A DNA stretch of 51,662 nt from Clostridiaceae bacterium. Lineage in GTDB: Bacteria > Bacillota > Clostridia > Lachnospirales > Lachnospiraceae. The translations under genes were made by a program, and so were the position numbers. The notes beneath the pieces are model-generated. The model did no database searches. It had not been told where the DNA came from and worked only from the letters and a program-made list of their open reading frames with translations. How positions within the stretch are numbered: position 1 is the stretch's first letter; every line of letters begins with the position of its first letter. The DNA lies in the NCBI GenBank assembly GCA_902362725.1, contig CABIXM010000002.1, forward strand, positions 1 to 51,662, given 5' to 3'. Positions 25,520 through 33,853 of this stretch are shown in pieces.

Positions 25520-25873
25520 CTATTTGTCAATGTCTTTGCGTTTTTTCTTTGCTTCCAGTTCTCTTGCTTCTCGCTCAAATACATGCGAAATATCAAACAG
25601 TTCCGGAACATCAGATATAGTGCAAACCTTAACACAGTAATTGAGCCACGGCAACGCTTTTATCATTTTGTATATGACAGCCATTGCCTGCGCCTCAGAC
25701 ATTGCCTCTTTGGAATGATATCCAGAGCCTTGTATATGCTCAAATCCGTTGCTTTCAAAAAAAGCTTTAACATCTGTATAAGCATTTCTCCAAGAAGCAG
25801 ACACTGGATAATATTTTTGTAACTGCTCCGTATTGAGATCGAAATTGATCCCCTTACGCTGCGAACTATCCAT
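25520..25873 (-). CDS. vapD: VapD-family endoribonuclease toxin
   Basis: A 117-residue protein resembling VapD: RKGINFDLNTEQLQKYYP, AYTDVKAFFESNGFEHIQGSGYHSKEAMS, then ALPWLNYCVKVCTISDVPELFDISHVFE. VapD proteins have a Cas2-like ferredoxin fold and cleave RNA; the Asp of the first strand (FDL) corresponds to the conserved catalytic region. The C-terminal tail is lysine-rich. The gene starts 1 base after the stop of the upstream 105-residue ORF, so the two form a toxin-antitoxin-like operon. In other bacteria VapD stands alone or pairs with VapX; here the partner is different. Confidence 0.85.
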   Translation of the reverse strand: MDSSQRKGINFDLNTEQLQKYYPVSASWRNAYTDVKAFFESNGFEHIQGSGYHSKEAMSEAQAMAVIYKMIKALPWLNYCVKVCTISDVPELFDISHVFEREARELEAKKKRKDIDK

Positions 25874-25874
25874 A

Positions 25875-26192
25875 CTAATTCCTTATAAAATCTGTAATCA
25901 GATTCTCCCTTTCTTCCCCATTATACCAGGTACACTCTTTCAAACGTGCAGATATATCTTTTGCAGTCTTCAACTGAAAAATCGCAGCCCAGAACTTTCC
26001 ATAATCCTGTGTATGACCCTTTCCAAGATATGTTCTCGTTCCACAGGTAGAAACCTTACACTCTAATTCTTCAGATGAGAAAATACTATCTGTTCTCCTG
26101 CAAAGACTATCTCTATCTTTCGCCGAAAGATTATCCAGATCTAACTTTATTTCAACTTTATATCCTTTTCTGGAAACACTTTTTACTGCCAT
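25875..26192 (-). CDS. 105-residue partner of VapD (candidate antitoxin)
   Basis: No clear family is recognised. The N-terminus KSVSRKGYKVEIKLDLDNLSAKDRDSLCRRTDSIFSSEEL is basic and suggests a strand-helix fold; the rest contains TCGTRTYLGKGHTQDYGKFWAAIF. The start follows AAAGGAGCTTTTCGCT. It precedes vapD with a 1-base gap, the standard antitoxin-first order, and a promoter (TTTACA-17-CATAAT, 26252-26280) lies just upstream. Antitoxin function is inferred only from this order. Confidence 0.6.
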   Translation of the reverse strand: MAVKSVSRKGYKVEIKLDLDNLSAKDRDSLCRRTDSIFSSEELECKVSTCGTRTYLGKGHTQDYGKFWAAIFQLKTAKDISARLKECTWYNGEERENLITDFIRN

Positions 26193-26251
26193 AGCGAAAA
26201 GCTCCTTTCCTAATATTCCAATATTTATAGTGTTTTACTGTACTATATAAT

Positions 26252-26280
26252 ATTATGCCATCATATTTACTCGTTGTAAA
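26252..26280 (-). promoter_or_regulatory. promoter of the VapD operon
   Basis: TTTACA, 17-bp spacer, CATAAT on the minus strand in a very AT-rich gap of 94 bp. It lacks the GCATAGACTTAG leader box found elsewhere in the element, so this operon seems separately controlled. Confidence 0.5.
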
Positions 26281-26286
26281 GGTAAT

Positions 26287-26580
26287 TCATACAGGAATAT
26301 CACAGGATCTTATCTGGTAAAATTCTGTATACCCAGTTCCATAACGAATGCTTCCACCCGTGGAATGCACACTTAATGTTTCGCTCGGCATGTCATTTCC
26401 TGCAGCTGCATCATACATACTTTGAGCTTCCGTCTCATCTGAAGCAACTCCAAGCTTTACCAAACCGGTAAGTAAACACTGACACAGTTCTTGTTCACAC
26501 TCCGTTTCTTCAAAGGGGCCACCAACTAAATTTGCCTCCAGATATTCTTCATTCCAACTGATAATAAAAAATCTTTTCAT
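26287..26580 (-). CDS. hypothetical element protein, 97 residues
   Basis: From MKRFFIISWNEEYLEANLVGGPFEETECEQELCQCLLTGLVKLGVASDETEAQSMYDAAAGNDM, an acidic small protein with no recognised family. The start at 26580 is chosen because AGAAGGG lies 10 nt upstream; an in-frame ATG further upstream has no ribosome binding site. It follows the small membrane-protein gene and is probably in the operon driven from the leader at 27.1 kb. Confidence 0.6.
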   Translation of the reverse strand: MKRFFIISWNEEYLEANLVGGPFEETECEQELCQCLLTGLVKLGVASDETEAQSMYDAAAGNDMPSETLSVHSTGGSIRYGTGYTEFYQIRSCDIPV

Positions 26581-26659
26581 CAGCTCATACCCTTCTTTTG
26601 AAATTATTTGCTCCATGTACAGGCCGGAAGAGGCTGTCTCCACCTCTTCCGGCTTTCGA

Positions 26660-27010
26660 TCAAGAATTCCTGATATCTGAAAGTAATTTTTGATGTCTGA
26701 TCTGGGTTTTTTCTATGCCCTTTACCGATATCTCATATACCTCCAGCCAGGCTTTTTTTCTCGTCCTATTTGAGAACAGAGATAAATTCCACTTCAAAAG
26801 CTGAATGAATACCTTGATTTTATCCCTCCTTCTTTTTTTCTTTTCTAGTTTCATTGCCCGATGATGTCTTTTCAAGGTTCGTAGATTGTAAATCTGATAT
26901 CTGTTTTTCAAGGTATCAATTCTAAGCCAGTACAGGCACCACGCAAGAAAAACTAGATCCACCCCGATCAGAACTCCAAACAACAACACAACTACATCTT
27001 TAGCCAACAT
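26660..27010 (-). CDS. small membrane protein with basic cytoplasmic tail
   Basis: About 116 residues from MLAKDVVVLLFGVLIGVDLVFLAWCLYWL, a single strong membrane helix at the N-terminus. A highly basic helical region (LKRHHRAMKLEKKKRRRDKIKVF) follows, then a C-terminal helix. No family is recognised. The start is fixed by GGGAGGCCAAA and by the fact that an earlier in-frame start would lie inside the leader terminator. It is the first gene after the attenuator leader at 27.06-27.2 kb. Confidence 0.65.
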   Translation of the reverse strand: MLAKDVVVLLFGVLIGVDLVFLAWCLYWLRIDTLKNRYQIYNLRTLKRHHRAMKLEKKKRRRDKIKVFIQLLKWNLSLFSNRTRKKAWLEVYEISVKGIEKTQIRHQKLLSDIRNS

Positions 27011-27062
27011 TTTGGCCTCCCTTCTGCCCTTTCTGGGCTGTAAAATTTTAGACCCAGAAAAC

Positions 27063-27195
27063 AAAAAAGAACCAATCTACCCAATAGGCAAACTGGTTCT
27101 TTGGTTATTTCATATTGTTTTCTTCCCCACACTTTACTGCAGGTATCTTCTAAGTCTATGCACTCAGAATACAATACTAATATTATATTTGTCAA
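27063..27195 (-). promoter_or_regulatory. attenuator leader 1 (promoter, conserved start box, terminator)
   Basis: On the minus strand: TTGACA (27190-27195), 18-bp spacer, TATTCT (27166-27171), then GCATAGACTTAG (27150-27161) at the expected transcript start. A GAAATAA element follows at about 27106-27112. Then comes a hairpin AAGAACCA...TGGTTCTT (27067-27101) ending in six T. The first gene starts 53 bp beyond. The same layout recurs at 32.5, 38.1 and 40.9 kb. Confidence 0.85.
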
Positions 27196-27205
27196 TATCT
27201 TCTTT

Positions 27206-29392
27206 TTAGTAGACAATATATCTTTTTATCAGTGCAACCATAGATTTCGGAAGATTATTAAGCTCTGTTATATTCAGAAAATTTTCTTCCCCATACAAAG
27301 CTTTTATATTTTCCGCATCATCTCCGATTGCTGCGCCAATGATTTTTATACCTGCCTTTCTGCCTCTTTGAATCGTATCTCTCATATGAACTGTCTCGTG
27401 CGGCTGTCCATCTGATATAACAATGATCACCTTTGTCCTTTCTTCTCTCTCCATCATTCTTTGAATGGCGTATGCAATAACATGACCGTCGTTATTCCTA
27501 CCCCTGGCCGTAATTCCCATCAATCGTAACGAGTCCTGTTTACTCCAGGAATCAAAATCCCGATAATGGTACATTATCGTCCCCTCGCTTCTTCCTGTGG
27601 AATGCCCGAACATTAAACATGGGATCTCAAGTTTTCTCACAAACAGATCTACCAAAACCGCCATGTTTTTTAGAGCTTCTATACGATTTCCTCTCATAGA
27701 GCCTGATTCATCCATTATAATACATAATGACAGATCCAGTTTTTCAAATGGAATACGGTTGCGATAGAATACCTGTCCATCCGTTCTGTAAAGCTGTTTT
27801 TTGTTCAAGTATCCCATATATTGCCCGGACATTTTGGTGTTAATTTTACGCTCCTCCAGTTCTTTCTCCAATCGCCTAGAACAAGCGTTCGCCACTTTAC
27901 AAACCTCTTTTTCAATTAGTTTATAAAGAACTTCATAGGTATCCGGGATATTGCTTTCTCGCTTTATTTGAAATCCCTGATCATAATATGAATCTTCTCT
28001 TCTGATTTCTTTGACGATTTCTCGCTTCTGTGTCTGCAGCTCCTGACATTTTTCTTTTTCATATGCAACGTTGGCATTTTCTTCAGCCACAGCTTTTAAG
28101 ATTTTATCAAATTCTGTCCCTCCAGCAAAAGAACTCGCTTCACCGTCCTGCACGCTCTCAGAGGCTTTCTGTGCCCTTTTCGTAGCTTTCTCCATATCTG
28201 GTTCATGCTCTCTCAAAATTCCCTTATATGAGCTTCCTTGCGCCTCTGTAAAGGGCATAGAGGCATTCATGCTCTCTTGCTCTTTCATCATTGCTTCCAA
28301 CGGTTCTGTATTTTTCCCATTTTCGGCATCATTTTTTTCTGATGTTCCGGTACTCATAGAATTATTCTGCTCTGATTCAGCTTTCTTTTCAGACGAATTC
28401 TCCCCAGAAGAAGACGACTCATTATCTCGGCTCTGCTCTTGCCCCTCGTCTTTTGACTGTCCCTGGCTGCTTTCTGCAGTGCTGTCCGTATACTTTAATA
28501 ATTCCCTGTAATACGGCCACATAACTGTCGCTATGGTAATAATACAGTTTTCTATCGCCACTGTATTATTACTGTTTCCATGAGCATCTATGATATTCTT
28601 GATTCTCTCTAAATCTATCAGAAGATCTGGGGAAATATTCAACTCATTTCCAAGCTTTGTTTTACCATATTTTGAATACCACAGCGTTTGCATCATAAGT
28701 GAGCTGATTTTTTTCACTGTCACAGCTTCTGGTCCTTCATCTGCAGACTTTTTGTTCAATCGCTCTTCCATCGTTTCAGCTTTATCAAACATTTCTTCCC
28801 GCAGAACAAATAAACATTTTGTATAATAACCTGAAATCATCTCAGAAATCAGCAATTCATCAATAGCATCGTTCATTGCATTTTCAAGCCATTTTAAATC
28901 CTTGCCTATAATTTTCTTTATAATGCCATTGTCTTTAATCCTGGCCTGCATTTCTTCATAGTCTGTCTGCATATCCGGTTCTGAAAAGGTCATTTTCCGA
29001 ACTATTCCCGCTTTTTCATAATCCACGAAAAAATTATGCCATCCCAGACCATCTAAAAAAAGAACGTGGCTAAGTTCATGCAGTACCATTCCAATGCTTA
29101 ATTCGAATTGCTTTTTTAAATCCGGTACGTTTCGGATAAGCTTATATGCCGCATTGAGCAAAATCCAACTATTACTGTCTGTGCAAGCTGTTGTTTTATT
29201 TTCTGGTTCATACAGCACCTGCACTTTTATTCTGGGGGGATTTATTTTTCCCGCTTCCTGAAAACACCGTGCCAATACTGCCTGCACCATTTTCTGTAAG
29301 TATTCCAAATACTCTGTTGACTGAAAAAAAGTATCTGCAGTCAAATTTTTCATGAACTGCGATACCTTCTTTTGTAATCCTTCAAATTTCAT
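27206..29392 (-). CDS. DUF2201-type protein: HExxH metallopeptidase-like domain plus VWA domain
   Basis: 728 residues from MKFEGLQKKVSQFMKN. The N-terminal domain contains HELSH (105-109), a zinc-binding HExxH motif, in a segment fitting the putative metallopeptidase part of DUF2201 proteins. A low-complexity Ser/Glu/Asn-rich linker (about 310-390) follows. The C-terminal VWA domain has an intact MIDAS: DESGSM, TARGRNNDG and ISDGQPHET. Such proteins pair with MoxR-type AAA+ ATPases, the gene immediately upstream, and the pair is thought to remodel or activate a metal- or nucleic-acid-related partner. The start is set by AGAAAGGAAAAAT; the reading frame extends nine codons further up without a ribosome binding site. 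Confidence 0.82.
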   Translation of the reverse strand: MKFEGLQKKVSQFMKNLTADTFFQSTEYLEYLQKMVQAVLARCFQEAGKINPPRIKVQVLYEPENKTTACTDSNSWILLNAAYKLIRNVPDLKKQFELSIGMVLHELSHVLFLDGLGWHNFFVDYEKAGIVRKMTFSEPDMQTDYEEMQARIKDNGIIKKIIGKDLKWLENAMNDAIDELLISEMISGYYTKCLFVLREEMFDKAETMEERLNKKSADEGPEAVTVKKISSLMMQTLWYSKYGKTKLGNELNISPDLLIDLERIKNIIDAHGNSNNTVAIENCIITIATVMWPYYRELLKYTDSTAESSQGQSKDEGQEQSRDNESSSSGENSSEKKAESEQNNSMSTGTSEKNDAENGKNTEPLEAMMKEQESMNASMPFTEAQGSSYKGILREHEPDMEKATKRAQKASESVQDGEASSFAGGTEFDKILKAVAEENANVAYEKEKCQELQTQKREIVKEIRREDSYYDQGFQIKRESNIPDTYEVLYKLIEKEVCKVANACSRRLEKELEERKINTKMSGQYMGYLNKKQLYRTDGQVFYRNRIPFEKLDLSLCIIMDESGSMRGNRIEALKNMAVLVDLFVRKLEIPCLMFGHSTGRSEGTIMYHYRDFDSWSKQDSLRLMGITARGRNNDGHVIAYAIQRMMEREERTKVIIVISDGQPHETVHMRDTIQRGRKAGIKIIGAAIGDDAENIKALYGEENFLNITELNNLPKSMVALIKRYIVY

Positions 29393-29440
29393 ATTTTTCC
29401 TTTCTGAAGGATCTGACAACGCAGATCCTTCAAATACTGT

Positions 29441-31348
29441 TTAAACAAATTCTGTCAAAACACAAGACTCCAGCTCTGACATCAGTTCTTCATTTTGAGT
29501 AGCCAGCGGAATAATCGTATCTTTTGCTGACTCATAAGCATCTCCCAGAAGTACATACCACGAAATCCAGTTGCATAACTCTCTGGTTCCACATGAGTAG
29601 TTCTCCTCGCCACTGGTCTGAAGTACCCTGCACATAGCATTTTGTACTTTCAGCATTTTGCGAATCGTTTTCGTATCATCAAATCCTGTATTGGACTTAA
29701 TACGCTCGATCATCTCATCATCTGACGGCTTATCAAACCTCAATGCCATATGAAATCGGCTCAAATGAGATGCATTTACATCCCTACATGCTGCATAACT
29801 CCTGTTCGTAGTATCCACCGCAATAAAATCTGGATGCCTATTCACAATTTCACCGCTCTGGCATACCATAGTTGCCGTTCTATCCAATAATGAATTTAGT
29901 CCAACAATTACTCCCGGATTTGCTACAATATTGGGTTCTTGTAGTTCTACCAGATAGCCATACCGAAAAGCCTTGGCCAACGGACTATCTACATACTTAA
30001 ATCTTTGGCCACTTGTATTCATTCCTGCAGCGATTTTATCAAAAATTGCTGCCATAGCCTCTTCTGGTGTAGCGTCATCTTTATGTTTGCCTGTGATTTT
30101 CTCGTAACTTGCAACTGGATCCAATGCACAGCTCAAAGAGTCTGGATATTCTTTTACCAATTCAGCGACTGAACACACATTTCCAGTTTCATCTACGGTT
30201 TCCGGAGCAATGCTCTGCAGAAGATCTAATATTTCAGTATTGGCAGAAAAAGTGATCGACACATATGGGATTCCCAATGCCAGGGATAATGCCATTGCTG
30301 CACTTGTTTTTCCTCCACCAGCTTCTCCATAAAAATAGAAATTGGAAAAAGCAATCGTCTTTCCATATGTAGCTTTGGCCGCGATTGCTGCTTTTACAAG
30401 CTGCTTCGGTACCTGGTACCACTCTCCCAACTTTGCCGCTGTAGCCTGCATCATCAGTTTTTCGCTATCTGTCAACTGTCTGTTTGGATTTCGAACAAAC
30501 GCATCGGTAATAGAACGCACTGTCCATTTCTTCTGTAACTGTAATTCTGCCATTTTATGTCCAGCTAAAACATTCTTTTTCACCATTCCGGCAAATTTCT
30601 TGAACTCGCCTCCGGCGTGCATTTTCTTTACAGTAACATTTTCGATGTCGCTTATGGAAAGAAGTTCTTGTGTCCCCTGATCCTGGCAGACAATCTTCAT
30701 TCCACTTCCGTCTATGGCATTGCAGTTATCCGTATATGTGCATCTCTGATAAACATTATCACAAAGAACTGCAGCCGCTTCCCAACATGAATGCTTGGAA
30801 GTTTCAGATGTACTTTTTTGATAATCTAACAGAGACGTTCGGAAGTATTCGTACTTTTCCTTGAACTCTACATTTTTAAGGAATTCTGGTATCAAAGCGA
30901 AGAACATAACCTGCTCATAATTACCAGCCTTTCCTATTTCGTATGCAGCAGCGCCTTTGATAGAGACCGCATTTTTTCTTACCACAGCAATTTTAAATTC
31001 CCAACGGCCATTTCTATTTACAGCTTTGCCTAATTGCAGCATTTCTTCTTTGCCAGGATACTCAACCAAATATTCTCCCGATTCAGCCTCGCCAACAGCT
31101 GCTTCCGGAACAATTCCCTTTGAAAGCTTCTCTTCCATAGAAACATATTCCATGACAGCCTCGATCAATGCCGGGAAATATGACAGACGCATATTGGTGT
31201 TTCCCTGGGAAACCGCATATTTAGAACTTCCAAACGAGTCCTGTGACATTTTCATCTGCATCATATATGATTTTACGGCTACCGAATCCTCAAATGGCTC
31301 CTTAGTAGTTATAACTGAACCGGATACCAAAAATATTGATTTTAACAC
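29441..31348 (-). CDS. MoxR-like AAA+ ATPase with long N-terminal domain
   Basis: 635 residues. The first 270 form an unrecognised domain; the ATPase follows with Walker A GEAGGGKT (341-348). A variant Walker B region reads YGYLVELQEPN..ANPGVIVGLNSLLD, and sensor/arginine elements lie in VDTTNRSYAACRDVNASHLSRF. The LVELQEPN pattern replaces the usual DE dyad and is typical of this mobile-element subgroup. The start codon is GTG, chosen because AAAGGAGGTGGC lies 7 nt upstream; it overlaps the preceding ORF by 7 bp. With the VWA/metallopeptidase gene downstream it forms a MoxR-VWA pair. Confidence 0.85.
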   Translation of the reverse strand: MLKSIFLVSGSVITTKEPFEDSVAVKSYMMQMKMSQDSFGSSKYAVSQGNTNMRLSYFPALIEAVMEYVSMEEKLSKGIVPEAAVGEAESGEYLVEYPGKEEMLQLGKAVNRNGRWEFKIAVVRKNAVSIKGAAAYEIGKAGNYEQVMFFALIPEFLKNVEFKEKYEYFRTSLLDYQKSTSETSKHSCWEAAAVLCDNVYQRCTYTDNCNAIDGSGMKIVCQDQGTQELLSISDIENVTVKKMHAGGEFKKFAGMVKKNVLAGHKMAELQLQKKWTVRSITDAFVRNPNRQLTDSEKLMMQATAAKLGEWYQVPKQLVKAAIAAKATYGKTIAFSNFYFYGEAGGGKTSAAMALSLALGIPYVSITFSANTEILDLLQSIAPETVDETGNVCSVAELVKEYPDSLSCALDPVASYEKITGKHKDDATPEEAMAAIFDKIAAGMNTSGQRFKYVDSPLAKAFRYGYLVELQEPNIVANPGVIVGLNSLLDRTATMVCQSGEIVNRHPDFIAVDTTNRSYAACRDVNASHLSRFHMALRFDKPSDDEMIERIKSNTGFDDTKTIRKMLKVQNAMCRVLQTSGEENYSCGTRELCNWISWYVLLGDAYESAKDTIIPLATQNEELMSELESCVLTEFV

Positions 31349-31668
31349 GAAGCAGCCACCTCCTTTGCACGATAGACCAAGAATAAGCGTCCCTGATCGT
31401 CCAGTTTTGTAGCCACTCCATCCTTCCGGAACAAACTCATAGCAACTTCCAGATCTATATTTTCCGGAACAGTCGCTATATTCTCACATAAGATCTCACC
31501 AGGATACTTCCGTGTCATTTCATTTTCTGTCACCGGCAAGTTCAGATATACACTTGCAACCTTCTCGAAAATGTCATTATACCAACTCTCTGTGTTTTTT
31601 CGCTTTTCATCTTTTACTACAGCATCAAAACTTTTCTTTTTCTCTGCTTTATGAAATAGTTGAAACAT
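31342..31668 (-). CDS. 108-residue hypothetical protein coupled to the MoxR-like ATPase
   Basis: From MFQLFHKAEKKKSFDAVVKDEKRKNTESWYNDIFEKVASVYLNLP, basic at the N-terminus, with no recognised family; the C-terminal GVATKLDDQGRLFLVYRAKEV suggests a small strand-rich fold. The start at 31668 follows GGAGGGAAAAT. It overlaps the ATPase gene by 7 bp and follows the SSB-like gene by 65 bp, so the order is SSB, this protein, ATPase, VWA. A third component of the MoxR-VWA system is a reasonable inference. Confidence 0.6.
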   Translation of the reverse strand: MFQLFHKAEKKKSFDAVVKDEKRKNTESWYNDIFEKVASVYLNLPVTENEMTRKYPGEILCENIATVPENIDLEVAMSLFRKDGVATKLDDQGRLFLVYRAKEVAASC

Positions 31669-31733
31669 ATTTTCCCTCCACATCAAAACAGAGACAAGAA
31701 TCTTCATTCCTGCCTCTGCTCACTTCTTTTGCT

Positions 31734-32366
31734 TTAGTCATACGGTAATTCATCTGATAAATCCAGATTAGTGAAACCATTCTCATAGATCGACATATCA
31801 AATGCCCCTGGATCATCGTGTACCGGTCCTGTTTCCTGCTGACTCTTTTTTGCAGAACCACCTTTCTGATTACCAGTTGTTTTCTTCGGCTCCTGCTCAG
31901 GATTGTTATTCGCTGATGTCTGCTTTGGGTTATGTGTCTCTCCACCTTCTTTTTTAGCAGTGCAAACCTTAAAATCATTTGCAGTCAAATTCAGGCTTTT
32001 CATAACTCCATTTCGACCCTCATACTCATTTATACTAAGCATTCCCAGGAATCCAAGTCTCTGATTTTTTGCCGGAGCATACTTCTGAATTCTATCACAC
32101 ACCGAGCCAAACATGGATATTCGAACAAAATAGCTGCCGTACTCTTTATTCACATAGCCTAAAAGATTCTCAGCCCTTCGATCACCGATCGTTACTGATA
32201 CTAATACGGTTGCTACATTTACCGGACCATCCTTTCCATTCACCTCTTTAATTGTTACCGTGTTCCCTTCTCTGTCCTCTCTCACATACCCTTCCAGATA
32301 CACCACTGTCTTATCTCCGACTTTGGTCTGCATCCATGTTGTGTACGTTCTGTTGTTATCTGCCAT
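31734..32366 (-). CDS. single-stranded-DNA-binding-like protein
   Basis: A 210-residue protein. Residues 1-120 fit an OB-fold: TKVGDKTVVYLEGYVR, VATVLVSVTIGDRRAENLLGYVNKEYGSYFVRISMFGS. Then comes a Gln/Asn/Gly/Lys-rich flexible tail and a terminal acidic tip NLDLSDELPYD. OB-domain, disordered linker and an acidic DxLPF-like tip are the hallmarks of SSB, whose tip recruits replication and repair proteins; here the tip is DELPYD rather than DDDIPF. The start follows GAAGGAGGAAAA. It is the first gene after attenuator leader 2 and heads the MoxR-VWA operon. Confidence 0.7.
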   Translation of the reverse strand: MADNNRTYTTWMQTKVGDKTVVYLEGYVREDREGNTVTIKEVNGKDGPVNVATVLVSVTIGDRRAENLLGYVNKEYGSYFVRISMFGSVCDRIQKYAPAKNQRLGFLGMLSINEYEGRNGVMKSLNLTANDFKVCTAKKEGGETHNPKQTSANNNPEQEPKKTTGNQKGGSAKKSQQETGPVHDDPGAFDMSIYENGFTNLDLSDELPYD

Positions 32367-32436
32367 TTTTCCTCCTTCTGTCCTGGCCTGGACACTTTAA
32401 TATGAATTTAGACTTTTTTGCAAACAGACAACAAAA

Positions 32437-32555
32437 AAGGACCTATTCTGCTTTTACGCATAATAAGTCCTTTGAATTATTTCGTTGTTCATTTCTACTC
32501 ATTTGAGTTACTAAGTCTATGCCTACATCATATCTGATTTTATTTCAAAGGTCAA
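32437..32555 (-). promoter_or_regulatory. attenuator leader 2 (SSB/MoxR/VWA operon)
   Basis: On the minus strand: TTGACC (32550-32555), 17-bp spacer, TATGAT (32527-32532), GCATAGACTTAG (32511-32522), AACGAAATAAT (32476-32486). A hairpin follows with AAGGACTTATT pairing to AATAGGTCCTT (32437-32472), running into six T. The SSB-like gene starts 70 bp further on. Confidence 0.88.
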
Positions 32556-32562
32556 CTCTTTT

Positions 32563-33804
32563 TTATTCTGCCCCAAACATAGACTCTTTTCGGCTGTATT
32601 CCGCTACAATATACCCTTTTGACATCTCCAACAATCTTATTCTTTTATAAGATGCTGCCGTATGTACTATGTTCCCTTTTATATCCTTCAGCAAAAAATA
32701 CCCTGTTTTCCGTCTTCCAGCAACGAAACATTCCTGATTCTCAAACAGAACTTTATCCCAGAGCCGGAAACCTTTCACAATATATGGAGCCTGATGTAAT
32801 TTTCTGGTTCCTCCCTTTAGTACGGTTGCATTATGTAACATCCTATTATGTCTTCTCAGGATTTTGTAGCAATAAACCTTATCACTACTACTCTGGCTCT
32901 CCGTACTGGCTGCTATTGCAAAGGCATTATTCAATTTTGAGTATGGCAATTTGAATTTTTCTCTTCTGATCTTTGTCTGATAACCATAAACCTCTACAAT
33001 TTCTGATGGATCTATCGCCGAATATATTCTTCTTCTCAAATACTTGCGAACCATTCCAAACTCCGGAATATCTGCAGGACTTTTTCTCATTTTAGGTTTT
33101 GGCAATTTCTTTTTCCCAGCTTCATATCGTAAATAGCAGTTCGCGCACAGAACAACCATATCTTTTGCTTCTTGGCCCACTACAATTAACTTTTTCGTAT
33201 CTTCTCTTCCCTTACAGGATTCACATGTATGATAAGAGTTCCAAAGCATATATTGACGCACATCATATAAATCCAGTTCATGCGGTATCGCTATTCCATC
33301 ATATATATACTGTCTGATTTGAGGATAATTGAATTCTGCTATCTCCATCCTCACTTCTGTAACCGGCAATATCTGTTTCACACGCAAGATCGCTTGTATA
33401 ATCTCATCAACTTTTACTTTTACAGAAGGGGCAGCCCAACCATGCTCTGAATTTCTCTTTCGGTTTTGTGAGCGTTTCGCACGATAACGCCGATTGATTT
33501 TTCTTCGTCTTTTAAAATTCTTTTTAGCTTCCATTAACTTCGGAACATCTGTTCGGAGCATCACTTTCGCTGCATATAGCTCCTGTGCCGACGAACAACC
33601 GGAAAGAGCAAGTTCCTTGTGTCCAGCATCCACACCTAAGACAACTTCCTGACATTTTGGTTCTTTTATGTCATAGCATAACTGAATTACAAACGGTGTC
33701 CTAGAATATACCCTTGCTCGACCACTTTTCAGCATTCTCCGCACCTTCCCATATCTTTCCATAGGCATGAGCGGATTTCCCTGTTTATCAATCACATAAA
33801 CCAT
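32563..33804 (-). CDS. iscB: IscB-family RNA-guided protein with inactivated HNH and RuvC sites
   Basis: 413 residues with full IscB order: PLMP domain (PLMP 11-14), RuvC-I GVDAGHKELALS (D59), arginine-rich bridge helix (RRRKINRRYRAKRSQNRKR, 99-117), RuvC-II RMEIAEF (E154), HNH zinc knuckle C194/C197-C220/C223, RuvC-III, and the C-terminal module with GGTRK (331-335) and GFRLWDKV...GRRKTGYFLLKD. The HNH lacks the DH motif (DTKKLIVVGQ) and the later Asn. RuvC-III reads KLNNAFAIA, so the catalytic Asp of the usual HxNDA is Asn293. DNA cleavage is therefore not expected, while RNA and DNA binding parts remain. No TnpA or insertion-sequence ends are nearby. GGGAGGACAAATT precedes the ATG. Confidence 0.9.
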   Translation of the reverse strand: MVYVIDKQGNPLMPMERYGKVRRMLKSGRARVYSRTPFVIQLCYDIKEPKCQEVVLGVDAGHKELALSGCSSAQELYAAKVMLRTDVPKLMEAKKNFKRRRKINRRYRAKRSQNRKRNSEHGWAAPSVKVKVDEIIQAILRVKQILPVTEVRMEIAEFNYPQIRQYIYDGIAIPHELDLYDVRQYMLWNSYHTCESCKGREDTKKLIVVGQEAKDMVVLCANCYLRYEAGKKKLPKPKMRKSPADIPEFGMVRKYLRRRIYSAIDPSEIVEVYGYQTKIRREKFKLPYSKLNNAFAIAASTESQSSSDKVYCYKILRRHNRMLHNATVLKGGTRKLHQAPYIVKGFRLWDKVLFENQECFVAGRRKTGYFLLKDIKGNIVHTAASYKRIRLLEMSKGYIVAEYSRKESMFGAE

Positions 33805-33822
33805 AATTTGTCCTCCCGGATC

Positions 33823-33853
33823 AAAAAAAGAGGCTGTGTTTGATCACAGCCTC
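33823..33853 (-). terminator. terminator between omegaRNA and iscB
   Basis: GAGGCTGTG-ATCAAA-CACAGCCTC followed by seven T. The iscB ATG is only 18 bp beyond, so iscB translation depends on read-through, giving excess RNA over protein. Confidence 0.9.
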
